Source: Clostridium_AD frigoriphilum
GTDB taxonomy: Bacteria > Bacillota > Clostridia > Clostridiales > Clostridiaceae
NCBI RefSeq assembly: GCF_036541405.1
Contig: NZ_JAZHFS010000012.1
Span: 1-64,000, forward strand
Direction of reading: 5' to 3'
Length of the DNA: 64,000 nucleotides
Below the pieces are notes generated by a model, which ran no database searches, was not told the DNA's origin, and was given only the letters and a program-made list of their open reading frames with translations. Both the position numbers and the translations under genes were made by a program. Positions 1-9,147 of this stretch are shown here, piece after piece. Numbering within the stretch: position 1 is the first letter of the stretch; each line of letters begins with the position of its first letter.

Positions 1-1
1 G

Positions 2-565
2 CTTATAACTACTGGAGCAGGTGGAATGCTTGTAACTAACAATTTAGAATATGGTGAAAGAGCAAAATTTTTATCTACTCAAGCAAAAGTGGTTACTGAC
101 AATAAATCGTTTTACCATTCAGAAATAGGATACAATATGAGAATGCCAAATCTTTTAGCTGCATTTGGAGTAGCTCAACTTGAGAATATTAAAGAATATT
201 TAAAAACTAAAAGAGAAAATGCATTGTATTATAACGAGCTTCTGGGTAAGATTAAAGGAATTACATTGCCAGTTGAAAGAAAAAATGTAGAAAACTGTTA
301 CTGGTTATATTCAATCCTAGTTGAAGATGAATATGGTATAACTCGTGATGAACTTATACAAAAATTAAATGTAGGGAAAATAGAGGCAAGACCTTTCTTT
401 ATGCCTATCCATGATATGCCTCCATATAAGGGGAGTAAACATGGGGATTTAACTGTTACAAATGAACTTTACGCACGAGGAATAAATCTTCCAAGTTCAG
501 TGGGGCTTACAAAAGAAGATATTAGCAAGGTATGTGAAACAATAAAAAATAGTAGATTAAATTAG
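2..565 (+). CDS. DegT/DnrJ/EryC1/StrS-type sugar aminotransferase, C-terminal part (gene begins before the window)
   Basis: The frame is open from the first bases and reads LITTGAGGML, the segment that in this family lies just after the PLP-binding lysine, so the start and the lysine are outside the window. About 187 residues remain. The motif GYNMRMPNLLAAFGVAQL (about residues 44-61 of what is visible) and the C-terminal RPFFMPIHDMPPY segment are typical of PLP-dependent aminotransferases that aminate keto-sugars for surface glycans. The substrate cannot be decided from this part. A strong terminator follows, so this is the last gene of its operon. Confidence 0.85.
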   Translation, partial: LITTGAGGMLVTNNLEYGERAKFLSTQAKVVTDNKSFYHSEIGYNMRMPNLLAAFGVAQLENIKEYLKTKRENALYYNELLGKIKGITLPVERKNVENCYWLYSILVEDEYGITRDELIQKLNVGKIEARPFFMPIHDMPPYKGSKHGDLTVTNELYARGINLPSSVGLTKEDISKVCETIKNSRLN

Positions 566-582
566 GGTTTAGAAAATAAGAG

Positions 583-630
583 AGCAACAACGTTATGGAT
601 AATAAATTCATGGTGTTGTTGCTTTCTTTA
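583..630 (+). terminator. intrinsic terminator after the aminotransferase
   Basis: AGCAACAAC (583-591) pairs with GTTGTTGCT (615-623) and is followed by a T-rich run. It lies 17 bases after the stop codon. Confidence 0.8.
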
Positions 631-776
631 TTTATGTATGGTTTAAATAGTATTTGTAATAAAAATGAATATTTACTATAATAATGCAAAAAAATAAATA
701 AGACATGTAAACATAACATAAATCAGCAAAATATGTATAAACATAATATAAGATGTAGGTAAAGCTAATATATATG

Positions 777-803
777 TAAAGAATATGGCAAATTAACCGA
801 TAT
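777..803 (+). promoter_or_regulatory. sigma-D (flagellar/motility) type promoter for the chemoreceptor gene
   Basis: TAAA (777-780), a 15-base gap, then ACCGATAT (796-803) matches the Firmicute sigma-D consensus TAAA-N15-GCCGATAT at all but one base. It is about 175 bases upstream of the receptor start, in an otherwise empty 350-base gap, and implies a leader of about 170 nt. Apart from this site and the terminator I see nothing recognisable between 631 and 979. Confidence 0.65.
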
Positions 804-979
804 TAAAGTGTGGAATTATACTTAATAGCTTTATTAGTTATGATAATTAAAAATCTTATATTATAAAACATAATGTATTTTTTACAGGTGTTATACATGA
901 AGGGAGTGGCAGATGGAAGATGGCATCGAATAGAAACATAAGATGAAAATTATTATGAATAGAGAAGAGGAGTGTTAAA

Positions 980-2695
980 ATGAATTTTTTTGTTAATCTA
1001 AGCGTAAAGAAAAAAATTGTGTCAGTGTTTTCAGTTGTTTGTATTTTTATAATTTTAATTGGAGTAGAGGGCATAATAAGTTCAGATAAAATAAACGATG
1101 GTTCTATGTCTATATATAGCAATAATCTACAAGCAATAAAAGATTTGGAAGAAACTAAAGGAAATGTAAATAGTATTAGAGCAGAAATGCTTAGAATTGT
1201 TTTTGAAAGAGATAAATCAAAATTAGATGAAGAAACAAATAATATAAATGATTTAACAAATGAAGATGTGATATTTGAAAAGGATTACCTAAGTACTCCT
1301 TTTACATCAACAGAAGAGGAAAAAGCTTATGGTGATTATAAAAGTGACTTGACAAAATATAGAGAGGGAAGGACTACGGTAATTAATCTCGCAAAAGCTA
1401 ATAACTATTTGGAGGCAACGAATGTTAATATAAAGCTTGATATAATAAGAATTTCAATGTCTAACAATTTAGGAAAGTGTATTGAAATAAATGTTAAAGC
1501 TGCTGAGAAAGCGAACTTAGATAATATAACTCAATTTAGCAAAGCTAGAAATACAATTATAATTTTTACGACTATAGCATTTTTGATTATAATTTCTATG
1601 GCTTATTTATTAAGTAAAAATATAGTAAATCCATTAAAGAAAATAAAAGATTTAGCAGGAAGATTATCTAGTTATGATTTTTCTGGAATAATGACGATCA
1701 CAAGGAAAGATGAATTTGGACAAACTGGGATTGCATTAAACGCTGCTCAGGAAAATATTAAAGAATTGATAAAAGAAATAATGAATAATTCCTCGGATAT
1801 GAGCGCCTCATCTCAAGAACTCTCAGCCACAGTTGAAGAAATAACAGCTAAAATAGAAATTGTAGACAATTCAACAGTGGAGATAAATAAGTCGGTTCAA
1901 GAATCAAGCGCTACATCAGAGGAAATAACTGCCTCTGTTGAAGAGGTTAATTCAAGTATGGAAGCACTATCTTCAAAGGCTATGGAAGGTAGTAGTAATG
2001 CGTCGCAAATTAAAGAAAAAGCAAAAGTGGTTAGGAGAGAGGCTAATAAAGCGCTTGAAGACAGTAAGAGTATCTATGAAGCAAAGGAAAAAGAAATATT
2101 AATAGCTATAGAAGATGGAAAAGTTGTAAATGAAATAAAGGTTATGGCGGATGGAATTGCGGCCATCGCATCACAAACTAATTTACTAGCATTAAACGCG
2201 GCTATCGAAGCAGCAAGAGCAGGAGAACAAGGAAAAGGATTTGCGGTAGTTGCAGATGAAGTAAGAAAACTTGCAGAGCAATCAGCTGAAACTGTAAATA
2301 CAATTCAAGGGACTATAGTAAAAGTTCAAGATGCATTTAAACATTTATCTAAAAATAGTAATGATATACTTAAATTTATTATAGAAGATATTACACCAGT
2401 ATTAGAACAATATGCAGAGGCTGGAAAACAATATGGTGAAGATGGGGAATTTGTAAGTTCAATGTCAGAGGAAATAGCAGCTATGTCAGAAGAAGTGGAA
2501 GCCTCGATAAATGAAGTTAGTTCGGCAGCTCAAGTTTTGGCACAGAGTTCGCAAATTTCTGCAGAAAATACAGGAAATATTCAAATTAGTATTGATGAAA
2601 CTTCAAAAGCTATGGAGCAAGTATCGCAAACATCGCAAATGCAAGCAGAACTTGCACAAAAGCTCAATGAGATGGTACAGAAGTTTAAGATTTAG
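980..2695 (+). CDS. methyl-accepting chemotaxis protein
   Basis: Membrane chemoreceptor of 571 residues that signals to CheA/CheW. Membrane segment 1 is at about residues 12-33 and segment 2 at about 192-213, enclosing a four-helix-bundle-like sensor of about 155 residues. A HAMP domain (about 214-266) and a long helical signalling domain follow. The hairpin tip at about 392-435 contains SQTNLLALNAAIEAARAGE, the most conserved part of the family. The start is backed by GAGGAG 11 bases upstream. It stands alone between two terminators, and a sigma-D-like promoter at 777-803 suggests expression with motility genes. The ligand is unknown. Confidence 0.95.
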   Translation: MNFFVNLSVKKKIVSVFSVVCIFIILIGVEGIISSDKINDGSMSIYSNNLQAIKDLEETKGNVNSIRAEMLRIVFERDKSKLDEETNNINDLTNEDVIFEKDYLSTPFTSTEEEKAYGDYKSDLTKYREGRTTVINLAKANNYLEATNVNIKLDIIRISMSNNLGKCIEINVKAAEKANLDNITQFSKARNTIIIFTTIAFLIIISMAYLLSKNIVNPLKKIKDLAGRLSSYDFSGIMTITRKDEFGQTGIALNAAQENIKELIKEIMNNSSDMSASSQELSATVEEITAKIEIVDNSTVEINKSVQESSATSEEITASVEEVNSSMEALSSKAMEGSSNASQIKEKAKVVRREANKALEDSKSIYEAKEKEILIAIEDGKVVNEIKVMADGIAAIASQTNLLALNAAIEAARAGEQGKGFAVVADEVRKLAEQSAETVNTIQGTIVKVQDAFKHLSKNSNDILKFIIEDITPVLEQYAEAGKQYGEDGEFVSSMSEEIAAMSEEVEASINEVSSAAQVLAQSSQISAENTGNIQISIDETSKAMEQVSQTSQMQAELAQKLNEMVQKFKI

Positions 2696-2737
2696 AGTAC
2701 GATTTATTATATAACTTAAAGCATAAGTATCTACAAT

Positions 2738-2789
2738 ACAAAAGCACCAGGTATGATCTAATTTCATACATGGTGCTTTTGTTGTTTCA
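2738..2789 (+). terminator. intrinsic terminator after the chemoreceptor
   Basis: ACAAAAGCACCA (2738-2749) pairs with TGGTGCTTTTGT (2771-2782), with further pairing inside the loop and a T-rich tail. Confidence 0.85.
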
Positions 2790-2856
2790 AAATTGAGAAT
2801 CACAATAAATACATTTCAAGTTTTTATTGTGATCTTCTTTATAAAAAAAAATTTTT

Positions 2857-2945
2857 ATAAACCGTTTATTGACTTAATTAAGGCAAGGTGTAATAATGAA
2901 AGTAACGTTTACAATAGGCGGGGTAACATAAGTAAACGGTATAAT
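2857..2945 (+). promoter_or_regulatory. nifJ promoter with palindromes and cre-like elements
   Basis: A promoter can be read as TTGACT (2869-2874), 16 bases, TAATAA (2891-2896). The -35 touches a perfect palindrome ATAAAC-C-GTTTAT (2857-2869). Just after the -10, 2899-2914 reads on the minus strand as TTGTAAACGT, which matches the left half of a CcpA cre site. A third related word, GTAAACGGT, is at 2932-2940 and is followed by TATAAT (2940-2945). The rest of the 319-base gap holds the terminator of the previous gene. Confidence 0.5.
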
Positions 2946-3014
2946 AAAATATTATAGTTTATTAAAGGCTATATAAAATAACCATATATAAATACACCAA
3001 GGGGGGAATTATAT

Positions 3015-6000
3015 ATGACAAAAGTTATGAAAACTATGGATGGAAATGAAGCTTGTGCTTATGTATCATATGCTTTTACAGAGGTAGCAACAATTTACCC
3101 AATAACACCATCTTCACCAATGGCTGAGCATGTAGACGAATGGTCGGCTTATGGAAAGAAAAACCTTTTTGGTCAAACAGTAAAACTCGTAGAGATGGAA
3201 TCAGAAGCGGGGGCTATAGGCGCAGTTCATGGGTCTCTTGAAGCAGGAGCTTTAACTACATCGTATACGGCATCACAAGGCTTGCTTTTAATGGTGCCTA
3301 CAATGTATAGAATTGCAGGGCAATTAAAGCCTGCAGTTTTACATGTTAGTGCTCGTACAGTAGGTACTCACGCACTTTCAATTTTTGGAGATCATTCAGA
3401 CGTAATGTCTTGTCGACAAACAGGTTTTGCAATGATGTCTACAGCAAGTGTACAAGAAGTTATGGATTTGTCTGGGGTTGCACATTTAAGTGCAATTAAA
3501 GGACGTGTACCATTTTTACACTTTTTTGATGGTTTTAGAACTTCTCATGAAATTCAAAAAATTGAATGCCTTGAATATGATGATTTAGCTAAACTAATAG
3601 ATCAAGATGCTCTTAGAGCATTTAGAAAAAATTCTTTAAATCCTGAAAGACCTGTGCAACGTAGCACAGTACAAAATCCGGATATTTTCTTCCAGGCGAG
3701 GGAGTCAAGTAATAGATTTTATGATGCTATTCCTGGTATTGTAGAAAATTATATGAATGATATTAATAAAATTACAAAAAGAAATTACAAACTATTTAAT
3801 TACTATGGTGCAAGTGATGCAGACCGTGTAATTATTGCTATGGGTTCTGTATGTGGAGCAATAGAGGAAACAATAGATTATTTAAATGCAAATGGTCAAA
3901 AAGTCGGTCTAGTTAAAGTGCATCTATTCAGACCATTTTCAGTGGAGCATTTGTTAAAGGCAATTCCGCAAACAGTTAAAAACATTGCTGTTTTAGATAG
4001 GACTAAAGAACCAGGGTCAGCAGGTGAACCACTATTTGAAGATGTGTGTACTGCTTACGTAAACAAGGAAGTTCGTCCAAAACTTTATGGAGGACGTTAT
4101 GGATTATCATCTAAAGATACAACACCTGCTCAAATAGTTGCGGTATATGAAAATCTTAAACAAAGTACACCTAAAGATCACTTCACTGTTGGTATTAATG
4201 ATGATGTAACACATCATTCAATCCACGTAGGTGAAGAGCTTGATGTGTTATCAAAAGGAACAATTAGTTGTAAGTTTTGGGGACTTGGTTCAGACGGTAC
4301 AGTGGGAGCAAACAAAAACTCAATAAAGATTATTGGTGATCATACAGATATGTTTGTTCAGGCTTATTTCGTTTTTGATACAAAAAAATCTGGCGGCGTA
4401 ACACAATCGCACTTACGTTTTGGAAAAGAGCCTATACGATCAAGTTATCTTGTAAAAGGAGCAGATTTTATTGCATGTCATAATTTTTCATATTTAGAGA
4501 AGTATGATATAATTTCTGATTTAAAATATGGAAAAACATTTTTATTGAATTGTTGCTGGAAGGGTGAAGAATTAGAAAAATATCTTCCAAGTAAAGTAAA
4601 ACAGTATATTGCTAAAAATAACATAGAGTTTTATACAATTGATGCTTCGCGCATTGCTAAAGAGCTCGGTTTAGGTAGACGTTCCAACACTGTGCTTCAA
4701 GCTGCTTTCTTCAAATTAGCTAATATCATACCAATAGATGAAGCAGTAGAGTATATGAAGAAATCTATATACAAAAGTTATAGTAAAAAAGGTGATATTA
4801 TTCTTAATATGAACTATAGGGCAGTAGACAAAGGTATTGAAGGCTTAGTAAAAGTAGAAGTTCCAAGTGTCTGGGTTAATGAGGTCGAGGAAGATTCAGC
4901 AGAAGCTATAGATGTTCCTGATTTTATTAAAAATATTCTTATACCTGTTAATGCTCAAAAGGGAGATAGTATTCCAGTAAGTGCTTTTATAGGAATGGAG
5001 GATGGTACGGCACCACTAGGTACATCAGCTTTTGAGAAAAGAGGCATAGCAACAGAGGTTCCATCATGGAATGTAGATAATTGTATTCAATGTAATCAAT
5101 GTTCATTTGTGTGTCCACATGCTGCAATAAGACCATTTTTGGTAAGTAGTGATGAAGTAGAAAATGCACCAAATGGATTTAAATTAAAGGGAGCTAGTGG
5201 AAAAGGCCTTGAAGGTTATAAATATAGAATCCAAGTTGACACATTAGATTGTACAGGTTGTGGAATTTGTTATAATGTTTGCCCAGCTAAAGAAAAAGCT
5301 CTTACAATGAAACCTATCGAGGCTGAGCAAAAGGAGATGGATAACTGGTATTATGCATTATCATTATCTAAGAAAGAAAACTGTGGTGACATTGATACTG
5401 TAAAAGGAAGCCAGTTTATGCAGCCATTACTTGAGTTTTCTGGGGCTTGTGCCGGATGCGGAGAAACCCCTTATGCTAAGGTAATAACACAATTGTATGG
5501 AGATAGGATGTATCTTGCTAGTGCAACGGGTTGTTGTCAGGCTTGGGGTGCGGCATCACCATGCGTGCCATATACAACAAACTCAGAAGGTCACGGACCA
5601 GCTTGGTCTAACTCATTATTTGAAAACAATGCAGAATTTAGTCTTGGTATGTGCTTAGCGGTGAACCAACAAAGGGAGTTATTAAAGTTAAAGGTAGAGA
5701 AAATTATTAATTTAACAAATGATTTAAATGTGAAGTTTTCACTTAAGGATTGGATTGACAATTATAGTAATGGCAAAACATCAAAAGTTATAAGTAAGAA
5801 GGCAATTGAAGTATTAGAAAAAGCAAACTTAAGTAAAGACCTTAGGGAACTAGCAAATGAAATACTTAGCAATAAAGAACACCTTGCTAAAAAGTCAATG
5901 TGGATGTATGGAGGAGATGGGTGGGCATATGATATTGGATTTGGTGGTCTAGATCATGTTTTATCAAGGGGGGAGGACGTAAATATAATTGTATTTGATA

Positions 6001-6539
6001 CAGAAGTTTATTCAAATACTGGTGGTCAATCATCTAAAGCAACCCCAATAGGTGCTGTTGCTCAATTTGCAGCATCAGGTAAAAAGTTTAATAAGAAAGA
6101 TTTAGGTATGATGGCAATGAGTTACGGTAATGTTTACGTAGCACAAGTAGCCATGGGAGGAAGTCAAAGTCAATTTCTTAAAGCAGTTGTGGAGGCTGAA
6201 AGTTATCCTGGTTCATCACTTATTATTGCTTATGCTCCATGTATAAGTCATGGCTTAAAAGGAGGTATGAGTACTACTCAGGCAAATACCAAACGTGCTG
6301 TTGAAGTAGGATATTGGCACCTTTATAGGTGCAATCCAGCTCTTGAGAAGGAAGGAAAGAATCCATTTATTTTAGATTCAAAGGAACCAAAAGGAAGTTT
6401 TCGTGAGTTTTTACTTGGGGAAGTACGGTATTCATCATTACTAAGAACTTTCCCTGAAGATGCTGAGGAGTTATTCGAAGCTGCAGAAGAAGCTGCTAAT
6501 AAAAGATATCAGAATTATAGAAGACTTGCAAATAACTAA
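3015..6539 (+). CDS. nifJ: pyruvate:ferredoxin (flavodoxin) oxidoreductase, single-chain
   Basis: Cytoplasmic enzyme that oxidises pyruvate with CoA to acetyl-CoA and CO2 and reduces ferredoxin, the central step of clostridial fermentation. At 1174 residues it has the full length of the single-chain family. Order: pyruvate-binding N-terminal domain (YPITPSSPMAEH, about 30-41), CoA and gamma regions, two 4Fe-4S motifs CIQCNQCSFVCP (about 690) and CTGCGICYNVCP (about 746), the cysteine pair CAGCGE (about 812) of the third cluster, and the thiamine-diphosphate motif GDGWAYDIGFGG (about 970). The start follows AAGGGGGG. The gene stands alone between terminators. The upstream palindromes point to carbon or redox control. 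Confidence 0.97.
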   Translation: MTKVMKTMDGNEACAYVSYAFTEVATIYPITPSSPMAEHVDEWSAYGKKNLFGQTVKLVEMESEAGAIGAVHGSLEAGALTTSYTASQGLLLMVPTMYRIAGQLKPAVLHVSARTVGTHALSIFGDHSDVMSCRQTGFAMMSTASVQEVMDLSGVAHLSAIKGRVPFLHFFDGFRTSHEIQKIECLEYDDLAKLIDQDALRAFRKNSLNPERPVQRSTVQNPDIFFQARESSNRFYDAIPGIVENYMNDINKITKRNYKLFNYYGASDADRVIIAMGSVCGAIEETIDYLNANGQKVGLVKVHLFRPFSVEHLLKAIPQTVKNIAVLDRTKEPGSAGEPLFEDVCTAYVNKEVRPKLYGGRYGLSSKDTTPAQIVAVYENLKQSTPKDHFTVGINDDVTHHSIHVGEELDVLSKGTISCKFWGLGSDGTVGANKNSIKIIGDHTDMFVQAYFVFDTKKSGGVTQSHLRFGKEPIRSSYLVKGADFIACHNFSYLEKYDIISDLKYGKTFLLNCCWKGEELEKYLPSKVKQYIAKNNIEFYTIDASRIAKELGLGRRSNTVLQAAFFKLANIIPIDEAVEYMKKSIYKSYSKKGDIILNMNYRAVDKGIEGLVKVEVPSVWVNEVEEDSAEAIDVPDFIKNILIPVNAQKGDSIPVSAFIGMEDGTAPLGTSAFEKRGIATEVPSWNVDNCIQCNQCSFVCPHAAIRPFLVSSDEVENAPNGFKLKGASGKGLEGYKYRIQVDTLDCTGCGICYNVCPAKEKALTMKPIEAEQKEMDNWYYALSLSKKENCGDIDTVKGSQFMQPLLEFSGACAGCGETPYAKVITQLYGDRMYLASATGCCQAWGAASPCVPYTTNSEGHGPAWSNSLFENNAEFSLGMCLAVNQQRELLKLKVEKIINLTNDLNVKFSLKDWIDNYSNGKTSKVISKKAIEVLEKANLSKDLRELANEILSNKEHLAKKSMWMYGGDGWAYDIGFGGLDHVLSRGEDVNIIVFDTEVYSNTGGQSSKATPIGAVAQFAASGKKFNKKDLGMMAMSYGNVYVAQVAMGGSQSQFLKAVVEAESYPGSSLIIAYAPCISHGLKGGMSTTQANTKRAVEVGYWHLYRCNPALEKEGKNPFILDSKEPKGSFREFLLGEVRYSSLLRTFPEDAEELFEAAEEAANKRYQNYRRLANN

Positions 6540-6577
6540 TGTATTTAAAGCGTCAGGTAAAACAGTGCATGAATAAT

Positions 6578-6620
6578 AAAAATAAACCTTACTCATTTTT
6601 TATGAGCAAGGTTTATTTTT
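6578..6620. terminator. bidirectional terminator between nifJ and the transporter stump
   Basis: AATAAACCTTACTCAT (6581-6596) pairs with ATGAGCAAGGTTTATT (6602-6617) with one mismatch. There are A and T runs on both sides, so it can serve both strands. Confidence 0.85.
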
Positions 6621-6636
6621 GTGAAACCAAATTATA

Positions 6637-6912
6637 TTAACTATTAACTGCAATTTTATTAATTTCTTCTATATATTCATTAGCTTTTATAGGGTTATAC
6701 TGACCTTCCCATTTGGATATAACTACGCAAGCAAGTGAATTACCAACTACATTTACTGCAGTTCGTGCCATATCTAATATACGATCTATACCTGCTATGA
6801 ACGCTAGACCCTCTACTGGAATACCTACAGAACCTAATGTAGCTAGAAGTACTACAAAAGATACCCCTGGAACACCGGCTATACCTTTTGAAGTAACCAT
6901 TAATACAACCAT
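6637..6912 (-). pseudogene. C-terminal stump of a dicarboxylate/amino acid:cation symporter (DAACS, GltP/DctA-like)
   Basis: The 91 readable residues contain SKGIAGVPGVSFVVLLATL and then IDRILDMARTAVNVVGN, the hairpin and last helix of DAACS carriers, which normally have 400 or more residues. A stop codon lies directly before the first methionine in frame, no ribosome site is present, and upstream DNA shows no further homology. About 80 percent of the gene is missing, so this is a dead remnant. It still sits against a terminator and opens a decayed region that runs to about 9131. Confidence 0.85.
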
Positions 6913-6993
6913 TTATAGTTTTAAAGCTTTGTCGTTTTTGCCTTAGTGTATATTGTATATTATAAAGATGTACTATGTCTATACAATTAATAT

Positions 6994-7266
6994 TTATTTT
7001 GGTGTCTTAGGTTTTGCTCCCCAGCATTTGTCACAATTTAGGCAACAATGAGAGGCAAAATTATTACAGTGCCCATTCTTAATTTGATTAGGTAAGTCTG
7101 AAGCTTTTTTTGATTTTTTCATCCATTTGAACATATTTTTTATTTCATTTTTTCCTTGTTTATCTAAAAGTATATTAGAGTCTATGATATACCACCCCTT
7201 AATATTTTTTAATTTAAGTACTATGCTATACAGTATAATCCTTTTACTTGTAATATGCAGTAACAA
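6994..7266 (-). CDS. small cysteine-rich hypothetical protein
   Basis: Not recognised. The reading frame would start with TTG and give 90 residues. A start at an internal ATG (giving 46 residues, MFKWMKKSKK onward) fits better with the basic character of the product. The end reads GHCNNFASHCCLNCDKCWG, with five cysteines and two histidines, which looks like a small metal-binding knuckle. Neither start has a convincing ribosome site; an AAGGA lies 16 bases ahead of the internal ATG. It lies in a region of gene remnants and may be a decayed fragment. Confidence 0.35.
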   Translation of the reverse strand: MLLHITSKRIILYSIVLKLKNIKGWYIIDSNILLDKQGKNEIKNMFKWMKKSKKASDLPNQIKNGHCNNFASHCCLNCDKCWGAKPKTPK

Positions 7267-7353
7267 TTGATACAGAGGTTAATAAAGGAATTTGTAGAAA
7301 AATAAAGTAATGAGTAGTATAATACAAATAACCGATTTAATTTAAAACTAAAT

Positions 7354-7382
7354 TTAAAATTATTGTCATATGACAGTATAAT
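7354..7382 (+). promoter_or_regulatory. promoter with a 12-bp palindrome ahead of the methyltransferase
   Basis: A consensus -10 TATAAT (7377-7382) has a weak -35 TTAAAA (7354-7359) at 17 bases. The perfect palindrome TGTCATATGACA (7364-7375) fills the spacer, where a bound repressor would block polymerase. Confidence 0.45.
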
Positions 7383-7411
7383 AATATAAAAAAACAATTA
7401 GGAGGAACCAT

Positions 7412-8902
7412 ATGATTGAACCTGCTACTTTTCTTGTTGATGATCACGATGTGCCGGCACTTCACAATGTCATTTTACACCTTGCTAGCATTGGATACTG
7501 CGAAAGGAAAATTTGTGAACGTCTAGGCCTCTCAGATTTAACTGAAGTCATGTGGCGTGCTCTGCCAATTTATCGTGAAGAACAACTGGTTACGCGTGAT
7601 GCACTAAATTCAGCTATAGATTTCTTTTTCTTGCAGGGAATAATTTCGCTAGATGAACTTAACCAAATGCTTGATAATAATGAAAGGGATGTCCTCATTA
7701 AGGTAGGAATCATTTTAGTCCATAATAAAAAATGTTATGCAAGTGCTTCACTATATCCTGTTGGGGATTGTTTAGTTTTTTCGGATCATGCTTGGCCACA
7801 ATTACCACATCCTGGAGTCCTAAATGTACCATATGATCAAGTAATGTACGTTGGCATCGATAGCCGCTGGTTAGCACGAACTACTGTGCGTAACCCCGTG
7901 AGTTCGACTCTCGATCTTTGTACTGGATCTGGTGTTCATGCTCTTTTAGCAAGTTCTAACTCCAAGAGGGTGGTCGCTGTGGATATTAATCCTCGTGCCG
8001 CTCGGTGTACTTATTTTAACGCCAAAGCATTAGGTTTAACTAACATTGAAGTTGCGGTGGGGGATCTCTTCGAGCCTGTTTATGATGAAAAATTTGATCT
8101 TATTACAGCTAATCCACCATTCGTGCCATCACCAGTAGACACACTTGGGTATCGCGATGGTGGAAACTCAGGTGAAGATATTTTACAACGAATTGTAGTT
8201 GGGTTACCAAATCATCTAGCTCCTGGTGGGAGTGCACAAATCATTACTGAACTTGGCGAACGTATGGATGAACCGCTTACTAGCAGATTACGTGTATGGC
8301 TAAATGGTGCAAAGATGGACATTCTAATTCTTCGTCTTAGTGTTAATTCTGCTGCAAGCTATTCAATAGGACATGCTAATGGTGATGAGGACTACGATAC
8401 TTTTCTAAATTCGGTTCACGATTGGTCCAGCAATTTAAGAAAGCAGGGTTATACTCAAGTAGTTTCGGTTCTTATTACAATTAAGTGGAGTGATACTATA
8501 CTAGGAGAACCTTGGACTCGTGTTGAGGAATTGCAACCACCACATAATAATGCTGGCAAAGAGGTAGAGGCATTATTTATTCAGGAAAGGCTATCGCGAA
8601 AACTAAATTTATATGAGATACTTAAGCAAAGTAAGATGCGTCGTGCGGGGCCAATAGGGCTAACTGAGGCTCGATTGCTTGGAAGTGAATTACGAGCGAA
8701 TTCTCAGGCTAATTTATTAGGAAGTGCGTTACCAATCTTTAAATGGCTTAATAATGTTGAAGAAGAAATCTTAGTTCGTATGGAGAAACCACTGACACTT
8801 GCTGAAATTATTGTGATTACCCAAGAACTTAACTTCCAGGAGGAAGCTGTAATCTTGGCAATTAGATCACTCATAAGAAATGGATTCATTATAATGACTT
8901 AG
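7412..8902 (+). CDS. SAM-dependent methyltransferase with NPPF motif, three-domain type
   Basis: A 496-residue protein with a class I methyltransferase domain in the middle. The SAM-binding motif LDLCTGSGVHALLA is at about residues 167-180, VVAVDINPRA at about 189-198, and NPPFVPSP, typical of enzymes that methylate an amide or ring nitrogen, at about 233-240. The flanking N- and C-terminal regions resemble helical/winged-helix parts of a family I mainly know from actinobacteria. The substrate is unknown. A good AGGAGG site precedes the ATG. Arginine is often CGT or CGC and GC is higher than in neighbouring genes, and a kinase stump follows at once, so acquisition by transfer is likely. Confidence 0.8.
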   Translation: MIEPATFLVDDHDVPALHNVILHLASIGYCERKICERLGLSDLTEVMWRALPIYREEQLVTRDALNSAIDFFFLQGIISLDELNQMLDNNERDVLIKVGIILVHNKKCYASASLYPVGDCLVFSDHAWPQLPHPGVLNVPYDQVMYVGIDSRWLARTTVRNPVSSTLDLCTGSGVHALLASSNSKRVVAVDINPRAARCTYFNAKALGLTNIEVAVGDLFEPVYDEKFDLITANPPFVPSPVDTLGYRDGGNSGEDILQRIVVGLPNHLAPGGSAQIITELGERMDEPLTSRLRVWLNGAKMDILILRLSVNSAASYSIGHANGDEDYDTFLNSVHDWSSNLRKQGYTQVVSVLITIKWSDTILGEPWTRVEELQPPHNNAGKEVEALFIQERLSRKLNLYEILKQSKMRRAGPIGLTEARLLGSELRANSQANLLGSALPIFKWLNNVEEEILVRMEKPLTLAEIIVITQELNFQEEAVILAIRSLIRNGFIIMT

Positions 8903-8930
8903 GTCGAAAACAACCTATCAAATAATATAG

Positions 8931-9131
8931 TGTGTTGGCTTGAGTTTAGTGAAATAGATTGTAGAATTGCATGGTGGTAATATATATGCGCAGAGTAAAT
9001 TTGGGGAAGGTAGCACATTTACAATAAGACTCCCGGCAGGCAAGGTACTTGATGAAAATATAATATATAGTAATATTGCGAAAAATGGAAATGAAATTAT
9101 ACGAGTGGAGTTTTCAGACATCTATTCGTAA
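8931..9131 (+). pseudogene. C-terminal remnant of a sensor histidine kinase (ATPase domain)
   Basis: In one frame the DNA reads VGLSLVK, a TAG stop (8955-8957), then IVELHGGNIYAQSKFGEGS and TFTIRLPAG, ending at TAA 9129-9131. This is the G2-box end of a HATPase_c domain with a nonsense codon where R or K normally stands. No start or upstream kinase domains remain. It begins within 30 bases of the methyltransferase stop, so the kinase gene was probably cut by the event that brought in that gene. Confidence 0.8.
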
Positions 9132-9147
9132 ATTATATTATTAATTA

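Noticed and set aside
805..979. Cyclic-di-GMP riboswitch in the chemoreceptor leader
   Set aside because: None of the conserved aptamer words could be found.
7361..7382. TTGTCA with TATAAT as a promoter
   Set aside because: Only eight bases separate the two; the -35 must lie farther upstream.
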